From contig JABWAU010000018.1 of assembly GCA_013360875.1 (NCBI GenBank), positions 1-43,619 on the forward strand: 43,619 bases of DNA, in the 5' to 3' direction. Shown here piece by piece: positions 1-7,145 of the stretch (position 1 is the first letter of the stretch; every line of letters begins with the position of its first letter). Under the pieces are notes generated by a model that searched no databases, was not told the origin of the DNA, and saw only the letters and a program-made list of their open reading frames with translations. The position numbers were made by a program, and so were the translations under genes. This DNA comes from Anaerolineales bacterium. Lineage in GTDB: Bacteria; Chloroflexota; Anaerolineae; Anaerolineales; Villigracilaceae.

Positions 1-49
1 AGGAAACCGCCGCAGGTGGCGTTACAACTACCTTCACGATGGACTTGAA

Positions 50-69
50 CCCTTCGACTTCGCTCAGGG
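50..69. repeat. Dispersed short hairpin repeat, copy 1
   Basis: The 20-nt unit CCCTTCGACTTCGCTCAGGG sits inside the RHS remnant and recurs at 7045-7064 with two base changes. It can fold as a small hairpin with arms CCCT/AGGG. Inside the RHS frame it adds 18 nt (51-68) between residues reading DLN and AG, so it entered without breaking the local frame. Confidence 0.6.
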
Positions 70-150
70 CAGGCTTTTACCTTTGGTTATATCGGCAGTA
101 TTCTGGACACCGCCACCGGGCTTCTGTACGTTGGCAATGGACAGTATTAC

Positions 151-186
151 ACTTGCACCGCACTGCGTTCGGTGCAGTGCAGGTGT
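151..186. repeat. 36-nt palindromic element inserted in frame
   Basis: Sixteen-nt arms (150-165 and 170-185) around a 4-nt loop CGTT pair with 13 Watson-Crick pairs, two G-T wobbles and one mismatch. The insert is exactly 12 codons long and lies between YY and EPATGRF of the RHS signature. It resembles palindromic elements known to insert in frame in other bacteria. Confidence 0.6.
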
Positions 187-795
187 GAGCCTGCTACGGG
201 TAGATTCCTAACTCGTGGTGTCAATCCCGACGCTCTCAATCCCTGCGTGCCGTGGAATCCGATTGGTGCGATCATCGGTCCGCTGGCGTTGTTCTCTGTG
301 GTTGCACGGCGCAGGAAGAGCAAGGCTACTCCGTACTTGTTGATGCTGCTGATGCTGATTGTACTTCCCTTGAGTGTGTGGATGGCGTGTGGCTCACCGG
401 CTCCCGTACCAACAGAAGAGCCGCCATCACCGTCACCAAGTCCTACTCCCATACCATCTCCAACACCAAGCCCGACACCGGCTCCGCCGCCATGCCCCCT
501 TTGCCAAGCGGGGCGACAATTTGATAATGACCAAACGGCTTGCCTGTCAGGTCTTCCATGTTTTACCCTTTCTGCCGGAAGCCGCCGGTTTGCCTGGGTT
601 CGATTCGATCCGCCCTTCGTCGAACAAATTTCGAGGTCATTATAATCCTCCTGGCAGAGAGGAATCATTATCGGGGTGTTGAGGCATACGTGACCGCGCC
701 AGGCGTCGGCGGGGGAAAGACGCGGGATGTCCGTTGCGTATGCCGCGTATCCTGGACGTTGTTCATTCCCGTTTGCAGGCGGCGCGCGGACGTTT

Positions 796-2268
796 CTAAT
801 TTCCCCACCTGGGCTGGTAGTCGCAGTAACTGTTGTTCGTGAGTCGGCGGACGTCCGTGCCGTCGGCGCGCATGACGTATATTTCGCACGAACTCTGGTC
901 CCTTCCCGCGACGTTGGTGTAGGCGGTGAAGGCGATCCATTCCCCATCGGGCGAAAAACTGACGCCCTGCGCGTTCATGCCGCTCGTCAATTGGGTCAGC
1001 CCGCTTCCGTCTAGGTTCATGGTGTAGACCTCGTGCTGGAACGGACCGCCCTGGTCGAAGGCGATGAGGTCTTTTGCAGACCAATCGCTTCGCCCGCGTG
1101 TGTCAATCGAATCGTTGACCACCTGCGGCGCGCGCTGATCGAAGTCCATGATGTAGAGTTTGTTGCTTTCGCCCTTGCCCATTGCGAAAAGGATCTGCGT
1201 TCCGTCCGGCGACCAGTTCCCGTCGTGCGCGTCCCTGCCCGGTTCGCTGAAATATTCGCGCGGGTCGCTCCCGTCCCTGTCCATCAGCCATAAGCGCAGG
1301 GTTTCGCCCGGGGCGGCGTATTGGAAGAGGATGGTCTTATTGTTCGGTGAGATTTCCGGCGCGCTCGACCACTTTTCAAAATCGGTCAATTGTTTCGTCT
1401 GTCCGGTTTGCGTGTCCAGTTCGTGGATCTCGGAATAGGTCCCGTAATTCACCACGAAGACCGCCATTCGACCGTCCGGCGCGAGCGTTGCGTGGGAATT
1501 GGCAAAGGACGTGTTTGTCAGCCTTCTCCAGCCGGTGCCGTCCGCGTTGATGATGCAAATCTCGGTTCCCTGGATTTCGCAGGAAAAAATAATCTTGCCG
1601 GCCGGTTCGGTCTGGTCCGCGGTCGCAGGTTCTGTGGCGGTTTCAATGATTGGGAGATCGGTGTCGGAGGGCGTGGTGGCGACGACGGACGGGGGAGTTT
1701 CCGTGCCGTTCCCGGAACCGTTCACCACCGCAATGATCCCGCCGAGGACAGCAAGTCCCGCAACGGCGATCAGGATTGGCACGCCGAGTTTTTTCAAATC
1801 CATTGCCGGTTTGATCCCCTTGCCGACAACGCGGGTCTGCGCGGCGATCTCCTTTTTAGTGCCAACGTAATCCTTGAGCGCGGCGGCAAGTTCATCGAGA
1901 CCCGTCTCGAACTTTGTGCGCAGGTCCACGCGCTGGTGGCTGGCAAGCCTGAGAGGGGTGGACGTATCTTCGTCCCCTTCGATCAATACGGGGAAGATGC
2001 GCTTGCGATGCTGTTCGCCGAAACTGATCTCGCGCCGCACCCATTCCGAGTTGTTTGCCTCCGGCGAGAGGAGGACGACGATCCCCGTTGACTCGCGGAT
2101 CGCCCTTTCGACCTCGCGTTCCCAGGTCGGTGTGCCGGGGGTGAGATTTTCGATGTCCACCCAGACGTTGACGCCGCGTTCGCGCAGTTCCCTGAGGATG
2201 CGCCTCTGTTTTACGGTGTCTTCGCGGCTGTAACTCAAGAAAAAATAGGGGGTGGGGGATGGATCCAT
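796..2268 (-). CDS. TIR-domain protein with one membrane segment and extracytoplasmic beta-propeller
   Basis: Residues 7-130 form a TIR domain (FFLSYSRED at the start, VWVDIENL, then TPTWEREVERAI). The Glu at about residue 50 in TWERE aligns with the catalytic Glu of TIR NADases. A hydrophobic helix spans about 161-183, with Lys/Arg before it and a polar Ser/Thr/Pro linker after it, which predicts the TIR domain inside and the C-terminus outside. Residues 220-490 carry TolB/PD40-type blades (repeats like SPDG and ADGT..RRLTN). The ATG at 2268 is chosen because AAGGAG lies 10 nt upstream; an in-frame ATG at 2307 has no such site. TIR plus propeller suggests a sensor-effector, but defence or signalling is inference. 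It is flanked by repeats and has no operon partner. Confidence 0.82.
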   Translation of the reverse strand: MDPSPTPYFFLSYSREDTVKQRRILRELRERGVNVWVDIENLTPGTPTWEREVERAIRESTGIVVLLSPEANNSEWVRREISFGEQHRKRIFPVLIEGDEDTSTPLRLASHQRVDLRTKFETGLDELAAALKDYVGTKKEIAAQTRVVGKGIKPAMDLKKLGVPILIAVAGLAVLGGIIAVVNGSGNGTETPPSVVATTPSDTDLPIIETATEPATADQTEPAGKIIFSCEIQGTEICIINADGTGWRRLTNTSFANSHATLAPDGRMAVFVVNYGTYSEIHELDTQTGQTKQLTDFEKWSSAPEISPNNKTILFQYAAPGETLRLWLMDRDGSDPREYFSEPGRDAHDGNWSPDGTQILFAMGKGESNKLYIMDFDQRAPQVVNDSIDTRGRSDWSAKDLIAFDQGGPFQHEVYTMNLDGSGLTQLTSGMNAQGVSFSPDGEWIAFTAYTNVAGRDQSSCEIYVMRADGTDVRRLTNNSYCDYQPRWGN

Positions 2269-2400
2269 GCGCGCCTCTCCTTGCATTCGTTCGACGATTG
2301 AGGTCAACGACCAAAGTCAACGGCTGAAGTCGTTACTACGCTTTTTTGATACATTGATTATAGGATTAGCCGCCTGACAGTTTGCTTCAACGGAGCTCTG

Positions 2401-2472
2401 TTGGTCGAGTAGGCGTCAGAAAAAGTATTGATTTTCAAGAAATGCTACTGTTTGCCATCGTATCGAGACCAA
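2401..2472. repeat. TGGTCGAGTAG...CGTATCGAGACCA palindromic repeat, unit 1
   Basis: The ends TTGGTCGAGTAG (2401-2412) and CGTATCGAGACCAA (2459-2472) are imperfect inverted repeats around an AT-rich centre. Sequences of this type are dispersed REP-like elements in several GC-rich phyla. Confidence 0.55.
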
Positions 2473-2496
2473 ATGTAGGCAGGAATTGCTGGAATT

Positions 2497-2543
2497 GTGG
2501 TCACGATACGCCCCTCGAAGAACACTCGGGGCTACTCGACCAC
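2497..2543. repeat. TGGTCGAGTAG-type palindromic repeat, unit 2 (opposite orientation)
   Basis: GTGGTCACGATACGCCCC (2497-2514) pairs imperfectly with GGGGCTACTCGACCAC (2528-2543). It is the same family as unit 1 but inverted, so CTACTCGACCA here and TGGTCGAGTAG at 2402 form a perfect 11-bp inverted repeat across about 120 bp. Confidence 0.6.
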
Positions 2544-2600
2544 CACTTGCATCAAAAGTGTCAGGTGGCTAGATTATAGGATAAAAACTGGAATAGGTAA

Positions 2601-2632
2601 ACAAAAAAAACGACATGAGAGGCTTCATGTCG
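2601..2632 (-). terminator. Rho-independent terminator of the PilZ gene
   Basis: CGACATGA/TCATGTCG gives an 8-bp stem with a 6-nt loop. On the minus strand it is followed by eight T residues and GTTT. It sits 20 nt past the PilZ stop codon. Confidence 0.85.
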
Positions 2633-2652
2633 TCCATTCGCTGGTCGCGTTC

Positions 2653-3048
2653 TCATTCCGCGATGTTCAGTTCGTTCGGGTGGGTTGGGTAACCGGGTCT
2701 TTGGCGGCGGAATTCGTAACGCTCGATGATGGCTTCGACGATCCTCTTTTGCCTTTCGGTGAGCGCCTTGAATTCCAGCCCGATGTTGTGGAAGTCCGGG
2801 CTGATATCCGGTTGGCACCACGCCACGCGCGCGGGGATCGCGATCGCGCTGTCCGAAATCCCGTCCAGTTCCGGCAGTTGAATGCGGATGGTCAATTCGG
2901 TTCCTGCGTTCATTTCCGCGTCGCTGATGACCATCGCGCCGAGCGTGTTGAGGTCGCCCAGGTAGCCGATCAGGTATCCCCCGTTCGCGTCGAAAACCTG
3001 GGAATAGGACATCAAATCCTTGCGCGGTTGTTTGCGTCGTTCCTGCAT
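2653..3048 (-). CDS. PilZ-domain protein (c-di-GMP receptor candidate)
   Basis: This 131-residue protein is almost entirely one PilZ domain. It has an N-terminal basic RRKQPRKD stretch matching the RxxxR half of the c-di-GMP site. GDLNTLGAMV near residue 32 corresponds to the D/NxSxxG half, although Ser is replaced by Thr or Asn here. VAWCQPD and the closing HNIGLEF strand are also typical. The start has GGAGG seven nt upstream. It stands alone with its own terminator. A role as cytosolic c-di-GMP effector follows from the family; the target is unknown. Confidence 0.85.
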   Translation of the reverse strand: MQERRKQPRKDLMSYSQVFDANGGYLIGYLGDLNTLGAMVISDAEMNAGTELTIRIQLPELDGISDSAIAIPARVAWCQPDISPDFHNIGLEFKALTERQKRIVEAIIERYEFRRQRPGYPTHPNELNIAE

Positions 3049-3136
3049 ACCTTACCTCCAGCCCAAGTGTACATGAAGAATGCTCCGAAATCAATTGCAT
3101 GAATCTCTTAAAAACTTCGTCAATCCCGGCGGACTG

Positions 3137-3145
3137 TGGTTAAAT
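3137..3145 (+). promoter_or_regulatory. Extended -10 promoter giving a leaderless PIG-L mRNA
   Basis: TGGTTAAAT is an extended -10 (TGn plus TTAAAT) ending 6 nt before the ATG at 3152, with no Shine-Dalgarno. Transcription would begin at or next to the start codon. Confidence 0.5.
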
Positions 3146-3151
3146 CATCCC

Positions 3152-3886
3152 ATGCGCTGGATCTATCTTTCCCCACACCTCGACGACGCCGTCCTCTCCG
3201 CAGGGGGGTTGATCTACGAGCAGGCGAAATCGGGCATCCCGGTCGAAATCTGGACGTTCATGTGCGGCTTCCCGCCCGACGTCGAGTATTCGCCCTTCGC
3301 GCAGTTGCTCCATTATCAGTGGGGGTTTTCCTCCGCGGAGGAGACGGTGCGCTCACGCCGCGAGGAGGATCGCCGCGCCGCGCAGATCGTCGGCGCGGGC
3401 GTTCAGCATTTCGATTTTCTGGATTGCATCTACCGCCGCGCGGAAAACGGAGAATGGCTCTACGGCGACATTTACGTTCCGCCTCACGAAGCGGATGAGG
3501 ACCTGCCCGCCCAAATCGCGGAGACGATCTCCCCCCGCCTCACGCGGGACGACGTGCTGGTCTGCCAGTTGTCGGTCGGTTCTCACGTGGATCACGTCCT
3601 CGTCCGCCGGGCGGCGGAGTTGTTGGGGCGTCCGCTCCTGTACGACATTGACGTCCCCTACATTTTCTATAAACCCGGGGAACTTCCCTCGAAATCGGCT
3701 GGGATGAAGGAAAAGGTCCACGAGGTCACAGAGGCAGGATTGAGGTCCTGGCAGGAGGCGGCTTTGGCGTACGCCTCCCAGTTGCCGGTCCTGGGGGACG
3801 CCTTCGATACCCCCGAAAAAGCCGGGGAATCCATCCGTTCCTATTGGACGGAGAACAGGGGGATTCGGCTGTTTGTACCTATGTAA
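3152..3886 (+). CDS. PIG-L/LmbE family deacetylase-like protein
   Basis: This 244-residue protein opens with the zinc motif of the PIG-L/LmbE fold, SPHLDDAVLSAGG, at residues 7-19. A later GSHVDHVLV near residue 142 supplies the third metal ligand. Family members are zinc N-deacetylases acting on N-acetylglucosaminyl groups such as mycothiol or lipid precursors; the substrate here is unknown. The ATG at 3152 directly precedes the core motif and has a -10 hexamer six nt upstream. An in-frame ATG at 3080 would add 24 residues without domain support. No signal peptide is seen, so it is probably cytosolic. Confidence 0.82.
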   Translation: MRWIYLSPHLDDAVLSAGGLIYEQAKSGIPVEIWTFMCGFPPDVEYSPFAQLLHYQWGFSSAEETVRSRREEDRRAAQIVGAGVQHFDFLDCIYRRAENGEWLYGDIYVPPHEADEDLPAQIAETISPRLTRDDVLVCQLSVGSHVDHVLVRRAAELLGRPLLYDIDVPYIFYKPGELPSKSAGMKEKVHEVTEAGLRSWQEAALAYASQLPVLGDAFDTPEKAGESIRSYWTENRGIRLFVPM

Positions 3887-3902
3887 GGATGTTGCACAAC
3901 TC

Positions 3903-3931
3903 TTGAATTGACCGAAAATTCGTGATATATT
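3903..3931 (+). promoter_or_regulatory. Sigma-70 type promoter of greA
   Basis: TTGAAT and TATATT are separated by 17 nt. The predicted start of transcription near 3938 gives a leader of about 75 nt that contains the hairpin at 3968-3990. Confidence 0.65.
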
Positions 3932-3967
3932 ATCGCCACTTTCGGAGAGAAATGTCTCGACCAATTC

Positions 3968-3990
3968 TTTGTCCCGCCATGCGGGACAAA
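3968..3990. other. Perfect hairpin in the greA leader
   Basis: TTTGTCCCGC, loop CAT, GCGGGACAAA form a 10-bp perfect stem. No T-run follows, so it is not a classic terminator. It may be a dispersed palindrome or a structure affecting greA translation, since the ATG lies 23 nt downstream. Confidence 0.5.
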
Positions 3991-4013
3991 ATTCTTCATA
4001 GCAGGAAAGAAAT

Positions 4014-4481
4014 ATGCCGAACAACTTTTTGACCAAGGAAGGTTTCCAAAAATTGCAGGAGGAATTGGAATACCTGCGCACCGTCAAGCGCCAGGAAGTC
4101 GCCAATCGTCTGCACGAAGCGATGGAGGGCGGGGAGTTGATCGAAAACGCCGAATACGAAGCCGCCAAGAACGAGCAGGCTTTTGTGGAGGGGCGCATCC
4201 AGGAATTGGATGTGTTGCTTGCCAGCGCCAAGATCATCGAGGAAAACGGCAGGAAAAAGAGCGACGTCGTTCAACTTGGCTCGAAGGTGACCATCAAGGA
4301 GGGCAACTTCGAAGCCGAGAGTTTCACCATCGTCGGCGCGGCGGAGGCAAATCCCCGCGAAGGCAGGATCTCCAACGAATCGCCCATCGGCAAAGCCATC
4401 CTCGGGCACAAGGTTGGAGAGGTGGTGAAGGTGGAAACGCCGGGCGGAACGTATAATGTTAAAATCCTGAAGATCGGTTGA
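4014..4481 (+). CDS. greA: Transcription elongation factor GreA
   Basis: GreA enters the RNA polymerase secondary channel and stimulates cleavage of backtracked transcripts. The 155-residue length is standard. Residues 1-75 form the N-terminal coiled coil, with the acidic tip region GGELIENAEYEAAK near residues 39-52 carrying the Glu residues that position the catalytic Mg. The C-terminal FKBP-like domain ends SPIGKAILGHKVGEVVKVE, a hallmark of the family. The ATG follows an AGGAAAG site. It has its own promoter and terminator but may be read with lysS by read-through. Confidence 0.95.
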   Translation: MPNNFLTKEGFQKLQEELEYLRTVKRQEVANRLHEAMEGGELIENAEYEAAKNEQAFVEGRIQELDVLLASAKIIEENGRKKSDVVQLGSKVTIKEGNFEAESFTIVGAAEANPREGRISNESPIGKAILGHKVGEVVKVETPGGTYNVKILKIG

Positions 4482-4505
4482 AACAGTACAGGCGCGTACC
4501 TGCAT

Positions 4506-4541
4506 CCCCGCGTGCCTGTGACGGAACGCGGGGTTTTATTT
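4506..4541 (+). terminator. greA terminator
   Basis: CCCCGCGT (4506-4513) pairs with ACGCGGGG (4526-4533), followed by TTTTATTT. The 8-bp GC-rich stem and T-run make a good intrinsic terminator. Confidence 0.8.
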
Positions 4542-4562
4542 CCCCCTTCCCGCCATCGGCGT

Positions 4563-4611
4563 CCTCCCCTGTCTCGCGGGATCGGGGAGGGTCGAGGCGG
4601 AGGCTGGGAGG
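4563..4611. repeat. GGAGGCTGGGAGG repeat supplying the lysS ribosome binding site
   Basis: CCTCCCC (4563-4569) pairs with GGGGAGG (4584-4590), and GGAGGCTGGGAGG follows at 4599-4611. The same 13-mer occurs next to a hairpin inside the serS leader (37145-37157). Its GGGAGG lies six nt before the lysS ATG. Confidence 0.6.
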
Positions 4612-4616
4612 TTTGA

Positions 4617-6134
4617 ATGGCTGAATACAATTCACTTGAAAAGATCCGTTTGCAAAAATTGGAGGAACTCCGCGCCGAGGGCGTGGAAGTCTATCCCACG
4701 CGCGCAAAACGCACGCACTCGAGCGCGGAGGCGATCTCGGAATTCGAGGCAAAGGAGAGCGAGGGCGTCGAAATCCCCGTTACGCTGGCGGGGCGCATTC
4801 GTTCCATGCGTTCGATGGGGAAGGTGTCGTTCGCTCACATCGAAGACGGCGCGGGCAGGGTGCAGTTGTTCTTCCGCGCCAACGAGATCGGGAAGGAACG
4901 CCTGGAGTTCTTCAACAAGATGTTCGACATCGGCGACTTCATCCAGGCGGAGGGAGTCATGTTCCGCACGAAGAGCGGAGAAGTGACGCTTCACGTCCGC
5001 GACTTCAAACTGCTCGCCAAATCCATCAGCCCTCTCCCCGCCGCAAAAGACGAGACGCTCGAGGACGGAACCGTCGTTCGTCACGCCGCGCTCGAAGATC
5101 CCGAACTGCGCGCCCGACAACGCTACGCCGACCTGGCGGTGAATCCCGACGTGCGCGAGACATTCCGCAAGCGCGCCGCCATCGTCAAAGCCCTGCGCGA
5201 GTTTCTGGACGGTCACGGCTTCCTCGAAGTGGAGACGCCCATCCTGCAGCCGTTATACGGCGGCGCGGCGGCGCGTCCGTTCGTGACGCATCACAACGAA
5301 CTCGAACAGGATATGTACCTGCGCATCTCGTTCGAGTTGTATCTCAAACGCCTGTTGGTGGGTAACCTCGAAAAGGTCTACGAGATCGGACGCGACTTCC
5401 GCAATGAGGGCGTCTCGTTCAAACACAACCCCGAATTCACGCAACTGGAATTCTATTGGGCGTACGCGGACTATTTGCAGGTCATGGAATTGACAGAACG
5501 GATGGTCTCGTACGTGGCGGAGAAGGTGTTGGGGACGCAAAAGATCAGATTCAGGGAACACGAGATTGACCTGACGCCTCCGTGGAGACGCCTCGAAATG
5601 CGGCAGGGCATTCTCGAAACGTCGGGAGTTGATTTTGCCGGGCATAAAACGGCGAAGGAACTTTTCAAGGCGATTCGGGAAAAACACCCCAACCTGACCC
5701 CCGACCCAAACGCCACGCGCGGCAAGTTGATAGATTTCCTGCTCTCCGAATTTCTGGAACCGACTTTGATCCAGCCGACGTTCCTGTACAATTATCCGCG
5801 TGATATTTCGCCGCTGGCAAAATCCATCCCCGGCGACCCGCTGACCGTGGAACGTTTCGAGGGTTATGTGGCAGGCTTCGAACTATGCAACGCCTTCACC
5901 GAATTGAACGATCCGCTCGATCAGGAACAGCGCTTCATCGAAATGGGGCGCGACTACGCCGCCGACGACGCGGAGAAGCATCCGCTCGACGAGGATTACC
6001 TGCGCGCCATGCGTTACGGAATGCCGCCCAACGGCGGATTCGGCATGGGTGTGGATCGTCTTGCGATGTTGCTGCTCGACAAACATTCCATCCGTGACGT
6101 GCTGTTGTTCCCCGCCTTGCGAAAGGAAGAATAA
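4617..6134 (+). CDS. lysS: Lysyl-tRNA synthetase, class II
   Basis: The enzyme charges tRNA-Lys using ATP. The 505-residue protein has an N-terminal OB-fold anticodon-binding domain (ITLAGRI-like VTLAGRIRSMRSMGKVSFAH, residues 59-78). The class II catalytic core follows: motif 1 around EVETPILQPLYGGAAARPF, motif 2 with FRNEGVSFKHNPEFTQLEF and motif 3 with GFGMGVDRLAML near the end. Length and motif order are normal. The ATG at 4617 has GGGAGG upstream, donated by a dispersed repeat. The L7/L12-like gene follows 19 nt after the stop and is probably cotranscribed. Confidence 0.96.
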   Translation: MAEYNSLEKIRLQKLEELRAEGVEVYPTRAKRTHSSAEAISEFEAKESEGVEIPVTLAGRIRSMRSMGKVSFAHIEDGAGRVQLFFRANEIGKERLEFFNKMFDIGDFIQAEGVMFRTKSGEVTLHVRDFKLLAKSISPLPAAKDETLEDGTVVRHAALEDPELRARQRYADLAVNPDVRETFRKRAAIVKALREFLDGHGFLEVETPILQPLYGGAAARPFVTHHNELEQDMYLRISFELYLKRLLVGNLEKVYEIGRDFRNEGVSFKHNPEFTQLEFYWAYADYLQVMELTERMVSYVAEKVLGTQKIRFREHEIDLTPPWRRLEMRQGILETSGVDFAGHKTAKELFKAIREKHPNLTPDPNATRGKLIDFLLSEFLEPTLIQPTFLYNYPRDISPLAKSIPGDPLTVERFEGYVAGFELCNAFTELNDPLDQEQRFIEMGRDYAADDAEKHPLDEDYLRAMRYGMPPNGGFGMGVDRLAMLLLDKHSIRDVLLFPALRKEE

Positions 6135-6153
6135 GTTTTACAGGAGATACACC

Positions 6154-6645
6154 ATGCCCAGCCTGCGCCCCGACCAGGTCCAGCAGATCCACGAGTTCAT
6201 CCACAGGGAGCAATTGATCCACGCCATCAAATTGTATCGGGAAGCCACCGGAGCCAGCCTTGCGGAAGCGAAGCAGGCAATCGAGGAAATGGCGCGCAAC
6301 GAATCCGCCAAACCGCCGGATGGAACGAGGGATCACGATAATCCCATTCTCGAAGCCAGGATCAAATCCCTACTTGCCAAAAGGCGGAAGGTCGAAGCCG
6401 TCAAAGTTTACCGCGAGGAATACCGCGTCGGCTTGAAGGCGGCGAAGGACGCGGTGGACAGGATCGAAGCCTCCATGAGACGGCTAAATGGACCTGCCAT
6501 GAACGCACAGCATGAGTCAGCGATCGGCCGCGATCCATTTGAGGAACGGGGTGGAACGGGAGCGCGCGGCTTGCTCCTCCTCCTGGCGGTCGCCGCGCTC
6601 GCGATATGCGGGCTGGCTGTATACCTCCTGCTGGCGGGGTTCTGA
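6154..6645 (+). CDS. Membrane-anchored protein with two L7/L12 C-terminal-like repeats
   Basis: This 163-residue protein has two similar segments. Residues 5-50 include IKLYREATGASLAEAKQAIE and residues 66-108 include VKVYREEYRVGLKAAKDAVD. Both match the helical signature of the ribosomal L7/L12 C-terminal domain (lysine-rich helix, then LxEAKxxV). A charged linker and a C-terminal hydrophobic helix (LLLLLAVAALAICGLAVYLL) suggest tail anchoring. AGGAG lies upstream of the chosen ATG. It is not the ribosomal stalk protein, because the N-terminal dimerisation domain is missing. Its function is unknown. It follows lysS and precedes a DUF3054 gene two nt later. Confidence 0.75.
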   Translation: MPSLRPDQVQQIHEFIHREQLIHAIKLYREATGASLAEAKQAIEEMARNESAKPPDGTRDHDNPILEARIKSLLAKRRKVEAVKVYREEYRVGLKAAKDAVDRIEASMRRLNGPAMNAQHESAIGRDPFEERGGTGARGLLLLLAVAALAICGLAVYLLLAGF

Positions 6646-6647
6646 AC

Positions 6648-7031
6648 GTGACCGCCTCGAAGTGGACGTTGATCCTGGGGGACCTGCTCGCCATGGCTGT
6701 TGTGACGCTCATTGGTTTCGCAACGCACGGCACAGCGGAATTATCCTTCCTGCCGCGCATCGCCGCGGTCTTCTTTCCACTTTCCGTCTCCTGGTTCCTT
6801 CTCGCCTCCCCGCTCGGGTTATTCAAACAAGAGATCGTGTCCAACCCCAGGGAACTCTGGCGTCCTGCATTCGCCATGCTCTTCGCCGCTCCGTTTGCCG
6901 CCGTCCTGCGCGGGCTCATCCTCGCTGCCCCAATCCCTCCCGTTTTCGTTGTGGTGTTTGCAACAACCTCCGCATTTGGCATGTTCCTCCGGCGCGGCTT
7001 GCGCCTCCTCCTCATCCGCAAACCTCACTAA
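6648..7031 (+). CDS. DUF3054-like integral membrane protein
   Basis: The protein has about 127 residues and four predicted hydrophobic helices. It opens with KWTLILGDLLAMAVVTLIGF, typical of DUF3054, where a GD pair and a conserved F.TH motif (here GFATHG) follow. The GTG at 6648, two nt after the previous stop, is chosen because it precedes the family start. An in-frame ATG at 6606 lies inside the upstream gene. Tight spacing suggests translational coupling. No biochemical role is established for this family. Confidence 0.65.
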   Translation: MTASKWTLILGDLLAMAVVTLIGFATHGTAELSFLPRIAAVFFPLSVSWFLLASPLGLFKQEIVSNPRELWRPAFAMLFAAPFAAVLRGLILAAPIPPVFVVVFATTSAFGMFLRRGLRLLLIRKPH

Positions 7032-7044
7032 TCGTCACTTTCCA

Positions 7045-7064
7045 CCCTTCGACTCCGTTCAGGG
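7045..7064. repeat. Dispersed short hairpin repeat, copy 2
   Basis: CCCTTCGACTCCGTTCAGGG matches the unit at 50-69 at 18 of 20 positions. Here it lies between genes, directly before a heptamer array. Confidence 0.6.
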
Positions 7065-7068
7065 CAAT

Positions 7069-7110
7069 CTTTCCACTTTCTACTTTCCACCTCCCACCTC
7101 CCCCGCCTCC
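7069..7110. repeat. Tandem heptamer array (CTTTCCA type)
   Basis: Six 7-nt units run in register: CTTTCCA, CTTTCTA, CTTTCCA, CCTCCCA, CCTCCCC, CGCCTCC. The array fills most of the gap before the sigma factor promoter. Confidence 0.65.
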
Positions 7111-7129
7111 ACGACAAAACACAACACAG

Positions 7130-7138
7130 TGATAAAAT
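7130..7138 (+). promoter_or_regulatory. Extended -10 promoter of the ECF sigma gene
   Basis: TGATAAAAT ends 7 nt before the ATG at 7146 and no Shine-Dalgarno is present, so the mRNA should be leaderless or nearly so. Confidence 0.55.
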
Positions 7139-7145
7139 ACCCGCA

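Larger units (their letters stand above)
3..645 (+). pseudogene. RHS-repeat protein remnant (C-terminal core)
   Basis: This is the 3' end of a gene for an RHS/YD-repeat protein, a large secreted or surface polypeptide. Frame 3 at the left edge reads a typical RHS stretch ending TTTFTMDLN. From about position 85 the RHS core resumes in frame 1 (GYIGSILDTATGLLYVGNGQ, then EPATGRFLTRGVNPDALNP), so the middle is deleted and the frame shifts. The conserved YYDPATGRF motif is split by a 36-nt palindromic insert (151-186). A hydrophobic segment and a Pro/Ser/Thr-rich run follow before the stop at 645. The frameshift and missing core make a pseudogene the best call. The 5' part lies outside the window. 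Confidence 0.7.
2269..2652. other. Intergenic region with two palindromic repeats and a terminator
   Basis: No convincing gene lies between the TIR gene start and the PilZ gene end. The stretch is lower in GC than its surroundings and holds two palindromic repeat units and the PilZ terminator, which are listed separately. Confidence 0.6.

Noticed and set aside
3968-3990. Attenuator terminator before greA
   Set aside because: The perfect stem has no T-run after it on either strand.
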